In this document: positions 59,085 through 64,000 of the stretch, piece by piece | Position numbering within the stretch: position 1 is the first letter of the stretch | How the letters are laid out: each line of letters starts with the position of its first letter | Assembly: GCA_963855995.1 (NCBI GenBank) | Contig: OY979716.1 | Location: forward strand, 18,099,040 to 18,163,039 | Reading direction: 5' to 3' | Source: Muricea muricata | Lineage: Eukaryota > Cnidaria > Anthozoa > Malacalcyonacea > Plexauridae | DNA length: 64,000 nt | Program-made: the position numbers and the translations under genes | The notes under the pieces: generated by a model | What the model saw: the letters and a program-made list of their open reading frames with translations, nothing else | Told to the model about the DNA's origin: nothing | Database searches by the model: none

Positions 59085-59411
59085 TTACATAAAATTGTGC
59101 GGATACTTGTTTGTTATTTGCATGTATATTTTATTACGCTCGTCTCGGCAATATTTGTGACTCGGAAGATTGTAATAATCAACGACGGCACCGGACCCGC
59201 GAGGAGCAGGAAGCAGATGTATTTTTTGAACGCGTCCGGTAAGATCGACCATTTCTTTGCGAGAAAATCGCAGGTGTTGTTTGCGCTCTTGGCCAAAATA
59301 CTCGCCGGCCAACCGTAATTGCTTCTCTAACGGTTGCATATGGTCTAACACGGGAGGGCGTATGACCGGATCGTATGTTACTAGCGCGTTGTTGCGCGTT
59401 GTCGTTTTCAT
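59085..59411 (-). CDS. Basic 108-aa protein (virus-like block)
   Basis: From an ATG at 59411, overlapping the TGA of the upstream gene as ATGA. It reads NNALVTYDPVIRPPVLDHMQ, LEKQLRLAGEYFGQERKQHL, and a Pro/Gly-containing C-terminal half. Rich in Arg, Lys and Gln; no membrane segment. The coupled stop/start suggests co-expression with the gene before it. Unrecognised. Confidence 0.45.
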   Translation of the reverse strand: MKTTTRNNALVTYDPVIRPPVLDHMQPLEKQLRLAGEYFGQERKQHLRFSRKEMVDLTGRVQKIHLLPAPRGSGAVVDYYNLPSHKYCRDERNKIYMQITNKYPHNFM

Positions 59412-59877
59412 TGAATGCGTTTTAAATCCGAAGGATGAATGGTGTTGTGGTAGGTTTCTCCGGTTTGAATTTCCATTTTTTTTTGTCGAAGCGTAGGAGA
59501 AGTTGAAAATGAAGCTACTTGCATGACAAATCCAGATAGCATCGTGTAAGGCGTGCGGCAGATCGTACCTTGTGACGGTCGATATGATCCTGAGGTGTAA
59601 AGACTTTTGAAACGTGCGTAACGGGAAGAAATATTTTTTGAATTATTTTTGAACGTGCCACCGGTGTGCTTATCTCGTGACAAAATGCTGGAAATATCCA
59701 CTCGCCTTCCGATTCGTAGATAAATTGAACGCCCGGAAACAAGTGTGTAGATTCGACGGCTGTATTTTTAAAATCAAAATCAATATTTCGTCTCCGCGTT
59801 AAAATTTGTTGCAAGCGCGGCAGCTCGTGTTTGCACGATTTTTTTAGTTTTTTTTTTATAATATGTTCTTCTAGCAA
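59408..59877 (-). pseudogene. Unrecognised protein (virus-like block), one frameshift
   Basis: The first half (59877 to about 59600) reads KKKLKKSCKHELPRLQQIL, HLFPGVQFIYESEGEWIF and FLPVTHVSKVF. The second half, in the next frame to 59408, reads SRYARFKSLYTSGSYRPSQG and MLSGFVMQVASFSTSPTL. Together they would be about 155 residues, broken once near 59610. The first in-frame start is not an ATG (TTG at 59877). It lies 42 bases after the Gly-rich gene. Confidence 0.4.
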
Positions 59878-59919
59878 TGTATTAAACGAATTGTCGTTCG
59901 ACGGTGTCTATCGGGCCAT

Positions 59920-60129
59920 TTACAATAATCCGAGAACGCCACCGATAACGTCTCCCAATCCACCGCTGCCAAGTACATCGCCAACTGTACCTAATAATTT
60001 TCCTCCTACGTCACCAATTAATTTTCCCCCCACGTTCGCAACTTTATTAATAATACCTCCCAGCCCACTATTGCTTTTTGCGCGAGGCAGTTTAATTTTG
60101 GCCATTTGTCTATATCGGCTCTGAGGCAT
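59920..60129 (-). CDS. Gly-rich hydrophobic small protein
   Basis: 69 residues from an ATG at 60129: a basic start (MPQSRYRQMAKIKLPRAKSN), then a Gly/Val/Ile/Leu-rich repeat (GGIINKVANVGGKLIG, DVGGKLLGTVGDVLG, GGLGDVIGGVLGLL) with Gly-Gly spaced every 8-10 residues. It is amphipathic to hydrophobic, resembling membrane-active peptides or small minor virion proteins in composition only. It starts 10 bases after the stop of the Arg-rich gene. Intact. Confidence 0.5.
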   Translation of the reverse strand: MPQSRYRQMAKIKLPRAKSNSGLGGIINKVANVGGKLIGDVGGKLLGTVGDVLGSGGLGDVIGGVLGLL

Positions 60130-60139
60130 AATTTGAGTT

Positions 60140-60318
60140 AGGGAGCTGCTTGATTTGCATGCGTTCCGTGGCTTTGATTGTAGTCGTAAGATTCTCGATA
60201 ACGAGGCCGTTCTTCTTCTTCGTAATACTCTTCTTCTTCTTCACGACGAGGTCTCCTTCTTCTTCTTCTTCTTCGACGACGTCGATGTCGACGATGACGG
60301 GGTTCTTCTTCATAATAC
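60140..60318 (-). pseudogene. Arg-rich basic protein, C-terminal part (split by LINE)
   Basis: On the minus strand an open frame reads YYEEEPRHRRH, a run of eleven Arg, PRREEEEEYYEEEERPRYRE and an Asn/Gln/His tail, stopping at 60140. A different frame of the same DNA gives a Lys/Glu-rich ORF (60110-60313), which is probably a shadow. The frame has no ATG and opens at a TAA inside LINE sequence. The N-terminal part lies on the other side of the LINE (62072-62145). Such Arg-rich/acidic block proteins resemble DNA-condensing core proteins. This is a compositional inference. Confidence 0.5.
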
Positions 60319-62071
60319 CCTTATATATAACTCTTTATTTGAAATGTAAGAACAACGCCTCACAACAAACGTGTGGGCTTACAGTAGCAATAATAATAAC
60401 AGTTCATATTAAATTATTTCCTACGATATATAGTACTAGTAATTGAATATTAAAACTAAAGTCCATTTATATTAATTATTTCAATTTTGTTCTAATCGTA
60501 TTGGAATTATATTATAAAATATCATATGAAGTTAAAAAGACATCTGTTGACAAACACTCTTTTAAATCGTTGTGTTCTAACTCTCGGTAGTTCATATTTA
60601 TGTCCTCGGTCGCGTAATTCGAGTTGTCGTTGAGGAGGTAACAAGGTTTTCAAGGCATGGTTGGGATCTGTAGTTATTTTCTTCCATAGGACTCTGTCTT
60701 TGTTATTTAACATGTCGACAATAGATAATTCTTGTGCAAGATATCCATACTTGTATGAACGTTTTAAAAATTTGTCTATTTGACTGAGGTACTTAGAATA
60801 CGACGCACATCCCCAGACCTCTATACCAAAAACTAATATTGATAAAATAAGACTATGAAACAGAAGATCCAATTCTTTACTAGAAAACCCATAGTATTTA
60901 CAAGTCCGGATAATATACAGTCTGCTGCAAACTCTACTCATTAACTCATTCATTTGCAAGTCCCACATAGTAGGATTTTCTTGAAACGTTACACCTAATA
61001 TCTTCAGCCAGCTTTTGCGAGTAATCATAGGCAAAGGCTCAGGAAGTGGCCGAGATATTTTACCGTGTATGACCATCTCCCACGTCTTTTTTAAGTTTAG
61101 TTTCATACGATTTGTTTCCGCCCAGTTCTTGATATTATTAGTTTCCATATGAGAAGTATCACTATCATCCGTGACCTTAATCCCTAGATTTATGTCATCA
61201 GCAAATTTGACAATTAAGTTAGAAGCTTGAACAGGACGTATGTCATTAATCATGATAGAAAATAATATCGGTCCCAATACCGTTCCTTGAGGAACCCCAC
61301 GGTTTATAGGCAAGTAATCCGTTTTAATGCCATCAATAACGACTCGTTGATACCGACTGGTTAGAAAGTCGATAATCCAATTTATGATATAGGGACTAAT
61401 AGGAAGCTCTTTCAACTTATTGCATAAAATCTCGTGCGGCACCGTGTCGAAGGCCTTGCTGAAATCAAAAGAAAAGACACGCACTACACTCGCATCACCA
61501 TCCAACCATTCCATCCAGGTATGTTGAGCTTTTATCAACGCCATTGTAGAACTATGACCTTTCTTATATGCAAACTGATCTCCATGGATTACTTTTTCCA
61601 TCACCGGGGATAGTTCGGTTGTATAAATTGCTCTTTCAAACAAGCGAACAATTATATTGGTCAACGAAATGGGACGCAGTTGGTTTGGCTCTATGCAAGG
61701 GGACTCTTTAGGAATAGGTAAGAGATTTGCCAGTTTCCATTCGTCAGGAACAATGCCGAGTTTAATTGATGTATTAAAGATGGTGGTAATCACAGGCGCA
61801 ATGTCATATGCATAGGTGTTCCAAAACCAATATGGCAACTCATCTGGGCCTGAAGTGGTTCTTTTCTGCTTTAGCAAGAGTTTACAAACAGTGTGGACAG
61901 ATAATTCAGGTACTCTTGTGCCATCGGGAATATGAAGAGGTTGAGGGGTAACATAATCTGGCTCCGTGTTAATAGTTTGAAAGTGCTCGTTCATTACCTT
62001 CGGGTCAATAATGTGGCTTAATGGTACTTCGCTATTGCCACGACCAGTTATTTTGTTGACTAATAACGACC
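60319..62071 (-). mobile_element. 5'-truncated LINE (CR1/Jockey-like)
   Basis: Non-LTR retrotransposon on the minus strand. It starts in the linker between endonuclease and RT (VNKITGRGNSEVPLSHIIDP), so the 5' half was lost at insertion, as is common. The 3' part after the RT stop (60521-60319) is about 200 bp of AT-rich UTR ending in ATATATAA without a long poly-A. No clear target duplication is seen. Confidence 0.85.
60522..61994 (-). CDS. LINE reverse transcriptase, intact frame
   Basis: 490 residues in an uninterrupted frame. RT signatures: TSGPDELPYWFW (domain 0), LANLLPIPKESP and LRPISLTNIIVRLFERAIY (1-2), FAYKKGHSSTMALI, VFSFDFSKAFDTVPHEIL (catalytic Asp), INRGVPQGTVLGPILFSI and KFADDINLGI (catalytic FADD), then the thumb and a C-terminal RGHKYELPRVRTQRFKRVFV segment typical of CR1/Jockey-group LINEs. 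The lack of stops implies a recent insertion compared with the viral-like genes around it. The endonuclease is absent. Confidence 0.92.
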   Translation of the reverse strand: MNEHFQTINTEPDYVTPQPLHIPDGTRVPELSVHTVCKLLLKQKRTTSGPDELPYWFWNTYAYDIAPVITTIFNTSIKLGIVPDEWKLANLLPIPKESPCIEPNQLRPISLTNIIVRLFERAIYTTELSPVMEKVIHGDQFAYKKGHSSTMALIKAQHTWMEWLDGDASVVRVFSFDFSKAFDTVPHEILCNKLKELPISPYIINWIIDFLTSRYQRVVIDGIKTDYLPINRGVPQGTVLGPILFSIMINDIRPVQASNLIVKFADDINLGIKVTDDSDTSHMETNNIKNWAETNRMKLNLKKTWEMVIHGKISRPLPEPLPMITRKSWLKILGVTFQENPTMWDLQMNELMSRVCSRLYIIRTCKYYGFSSKELDLLFHSLILSILVFGIEVWGCASYSKYLSQIDKFLKRSYKYGYLAQELSIVDMLNNKDRVLWKKITTDPNHALKTLLPPQRQLELRDRGHKYELPRVRTQRFKRVFVNRCLFNFI

Positions 62072-62145
62072 CTTCGTCGTTGTTGTAATATTCGTCGTCT
62101 TCGTCGTCGTAATATCCAATATTATCGTCACCATACTCTGGATCT
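62072..62145 (-). pseudogene. Arg-rich protein gene, N-terminal acidic part (split by LINE)
   Basis: Minus strand reads DPEYGDDNIGYYDD followed by more Asp/Glu/Tyr up to the LINE junction at about 62072. A TAA lies just before DPEY (62148), so the original start is lost. Its composition (Tyr-Tyr plus acidic runs) matches the first residues of the part at 60318, and its reading phase at the junction is compatible with that part. Confidence 0.5.
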
Positions 62146-62161
62146 TAGTTATAAGATATTA

Positions 62162-62356
62162 TTAAATTGGGTATACACCCCAAACTCGATGCCGGTTCGA
62201 AGCGAGGTTTTTTAGCATTTTATTTCTTTTTGGATAATTTTTTTTGCATACCCCTCGTAAATCCCCTTTCTTTTTTAGAGAGGCGTACAACAACGGCACA
62301 GTTCCATACGCTGAGTTTTTTTTTATAAAACCCATTGTGTCGTGCGCGCCAAACAA
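62162..62356 (-). CDS. Small basic protein (virus-like block)
   Basis: 64 residues: MFGAHDTMGFIKKNSAYGTV, PLLYASLKKKGDLRG, then a Lys/Asn/Arg-rich tail. It lies upstream of the Arg-rich gene in the same direction. Unrecognised. Confidence 0.4.
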   Translation of the reverse strand: MFGAHDTMGFIKKNSAYGTVPLLYASLKKKGDLRGVCKKNYPKRNKMLKNLASNRHRVWGVYPI

Positions 62357-62475
62357 ATCATATACTACACAATTAATTTTTTCTTAAATTTTTATTTTTT
62401 TATAAAAAAAAGATATATTTAATTTATACCAGGGTAATCGAGAAAAAAAGTTAATTGGTTAAAAATTTTATTATT

Positions 62476-62748
62476 CTAGCGAGGAAAGGGCAAAACACTC
62501 AAAATAACCACACGTCCCTTGCCTGCATCGATGATTTTTGATTTTTCTTTTATTACTTCTACGCAATTTACGTCTTTCACATCGTCGGCGGTTAGTTCGT
62601 AGTCGGGAGCAACCCACTGAAGACTGATGTCGTTTACGATGCAGACCGTTGTTTTAACGTTAGCTTCTCCTCGAAAACAAACCCGATTGTTTGTCGTTAG
62701 CCCGCGTTGAACAACGTGGCTGAATGTTCGAAAAAAATCGGTGTCCAC
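62476..62748 (-). pseudogene. C-terminal part of an interrupted protein (virus-like block)
   Basis: The readable part GEANVKTTVCIVNDISLQWV, APDYELTADDVKDVNC, KGRVVILSVLPFPR ends at 62476. Its upstream neighbour is LINE-derived (62760-63095), and the next open part in the same direction is 63033-63802. I infer, but cannot show, that the two parts were one gene (about 300 residues). Beta-strand-rich character; no family recognised. Confidence 0.4.
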
Positions 62749-62759
62749 AGTGTGGCACC

Positions 62760-63095
62760 TGTGTCTCGTTGTCTACGTCCGCGAAGGTAGCTCAGCAGGT
62801 TACCACAGATATTATACTGGCGTAGTTTACCAAGGACGAGAGAGTGTTGCACTTTAGCGAAGGCTTTCAACATATCCAGGTAGATTACATCAGTCTGCTT
62901 TCCAGAGTCTATTAAGGAGCCTATATATGTTGTCAATAACTTCCACAAGTTGAGTCACACAAGACTTTCCAGGAATAAATCCATGTTGCATAAGCCGAGA
63001 AGAATTTTTGAACACCGCTTATGACTTCTTCTTCAATGTCGACAAGTCTGAAGTTGCCAATGCCTTTCTTGGTGGACACTGCAATGGACACGATA
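62760..63095 (-). mobile_element. LINE reverse transcriptase fragment
   Basis: Minus-strand frames read QHGFIPGKSCVTQLVEVID and, after a frameshift, SLIDSGKQTDVIYLDMLKAF and QHSLVLGKLRQYNICGNLLS. This is the middle of a non-LTR RT (first catalytic Asp in YLDM). It is a different family from the LINE at 60319-62071, and is short and frameshifted. It interrupts the gene remnants on either side. Confidence 0.85.
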
Positions 63096-63802
63096 TTGTA
63101 GCATTTTTTCATATGAACCGTCTCCGTTATTTCCTATTTTTACGTTCCCTTTTGCATTGTTTCCTTTGTCGTTGATTATTTTAGTAACGTGTTCAAGTTT
63201 TCCTCGTCCAATGTCTGGGTCTGCTTCGATTTCTTGTTGTTTTTGGTCACCCACATATTTCCATTCAATGGGATTTGAATCTTTGAGCACTGTTTGTGAA
63301 AATTGTGTTTTTACTTGATTATATGTTTGTGAATCTCGAATTGATTGTAAATCGCGAGAATTTTTTCGCGTGAAAGATCCATTAAAACGAACTTCAAGTG
63401 CTTCAAAAATTTTGTGTCGTAAATTTCCTTTTGTGCAAATGGGGAGTTCCTGCAGTGTAAGATGGTCAAGAAGTAATTCAAATGTTAATTCAGTGTGTAT
63501 TAGATAGGTGTTTGTTTCAGTGAATCCGATGACACTGGCAGGTTTCGTTAGTATAAACGAACCATCGGCGTTTTTTGTGGGTCGTATGACAATTTTTGTT
63601 TCTGCAACAAGACCTTTGAAAACGCATACGGTAACAGGTTGCATTTGCACACGTTTGTTGATGGTAGTAGTTTGAATATCGGTAAACGGTTCGTTTTTAG
63701 TTCCTTTGGCGGTGAGTCTATTTCCTTTTTTTCGTTTTTTAGGCTAGAGTAAGGAAAAACACAATTTCGGGTACGTTTGCGCGACGATTTTGTACGAAGC
63801 AT
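63096..63802 (-). pseudogene. N-terminal part of an interrupted protein, one frameshift
   Basis: It starts at an ATG (63802) with a basic leader (MLRTKSSRKRTRN), shifts frame once near 63690, then runs open: MQPVTVCVFKGLVAETKIVI, TNTYLIHTELTFELLLDHL, HKIFEALEVRFNGSFTRKN, EWKYVGDQKQQEIEADPDIG. Rich in beta-type alternation in the first half. It is disrupted at about 63095 by LINE sequence. Possibly a virion structural protein judging by context; I recognise no family. Confidence 0.4.
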
Positions 63803-63936
63803 ATTTTGCGGACTGGTTTAACAACACAAAAAAAATCAAACGGTATATAATTTATGAAACAAGGTAAGTGCATTTTTATTGTAAGAAAAGAGAACAAAAA
63901 TAATATTTAATTTGTTTTAAGGAAAAATTGGAAAAA
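63803..63936. promoter_or_regulatory. Divergent intergenic region
   Basis: 134 bp separate a leftward start (63802) and a rightward start (63937). It is AT-rich with a TATATAATT at about 63844. It could be a bidirectional promoter of the virus-like block. Confidence 0.3.
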
Positions 63937-64000
63937 ATGAGAGTAAAACCAATTGCGTATGTACAAATATACGATGTTTTAAAATCGGGGCAAATTACTC
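63937..64000 (+). CDS. Start of a rightward gene, cut by window end
   Basis: ATG in an A-rich context followed by 21 open codons (MRVKPIAYVQIYDVLKSGQ). Too short to identify. It indicates that the compact block continues past the window. Confidence 0.35.
   Translation, partial: MRVKPIAYVQIYDVLKSGQIT

Larger units (their letters stand above)
56800..64000. other. Compact virus-like gene block (decayed)
   Basis: About 11 small reading frames, mostly intronless, packed on both strands with gaps of a few to tens of bases and one ATGA stop/start overlap (59408-59411). This differs sharply from the sparse, intron-rich style elsewhere in the window. Composition themes (a polybasic/polyacidic small protein, a Gly-rich hydrophobic small protein, a coiled coil) recall core and minor structural proteins of midsize dsDNA viruses or Maverick/Polinton elements. 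No polymerase, integrase, capsid or packaging ATPase is visible. The block is decayed by frameshifts and two LINE insertions and runs off the window end. The viral interpretation is inferred. Confidence 0.4.

Noticed and set aside
60110..60349. Lys/Glu-rich minus-strand and Phe/Ser-rich plus-strand frames
   Set aside because: Alternative readings of a trinucleotide-biased stretch. The Arg-rich frame fits better with its neighbours and with the part beyond the LINE.

Overview
The window looks like a repeat-rich, AT-rich genome of an early-branching animal, most likely a cnidarian. This is inferred from the mix of elements (a Mutator-type DDE transposase, piggyBac-like and Kolobok-like transposons, a Penelope-like retroelement with a GIY-YIG domain, BEL/Pao, a P2X7-intracellular-domain-like gene) and from small GT-AG introns. 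There are no bacterial operons, CRISPR arrays or rRNA genes. Most coding capacity belongs to mobile elements, and most of it is broken.

Layout. 1-8.2 kb is a transposon graveyard: a Ty3/Gypsy pol fragment split by a Mutator-like element, a three-finger GRF zinc-finger reading frame, two piggyBac relics, and a BEL/Pao gag remnant fused to the second piggyBac relic. 8.2-17.1 kb has no convincing gene, only microsatellites, a 31-bp minisatellite and a tRNA-like SINE fragment. 17.1-32.6 kb is the most interesting host region. A segment carrying a promoter-like region and a first exon occurs three times (about 17.4, 20.2 and 29.5 kb). Only the middle copy has an intact ATG, and it leads into a 14-exon gene (20959-29539, predicted 594 aa) whose 13 introns all keep the frame open. 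The protein starts with a myristoylation/palmitoylation-like motif (MGNTLSRCC) and ends with a Tyr/Thr/His/Glu repeat tract and a strongly basic tail. I do not recognise the family.

32.6-47 kb holds a GIY-YIG relic, a long AT/GT microsatellite, a fibrinogen-domain pseudogene, several MITE-like elements, a 3.1-kb TTAA-flanked Kolobok/piggyBac-type element with a reconstructable spliced minus-strand gene, a nearly complete Penelope-like reverse transcriptase, and a TIR element with a broken P2X7-ICD gene whose right end lies in a 634-bp perfect palindrome. 47178-53187 is a complete BEL/Pao LTR retrotransposon: 214-bp LTRs, 5-bp target duplication, PBS, polypurine tract, intact gag and a pol broken by stops and frameshifts.

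From about 56.8 kb to the end is a compact block of small, mostly intronless, closely spaced or overlapping reading frames on both strands. It includes an Arg-rich basic protein, a Gly-rich hydrophobic protein and a coiled coil. It looks like a decayed dsDNA-virus-like or Maverick/Polinton-like insertion and is itself hit by two LINE insertions, one of which splits the Arg-rich gene. No hallmark gene (polymerase B, integrase, capsid, ATPase) is visible inside the window, so the viral reading is an inference.
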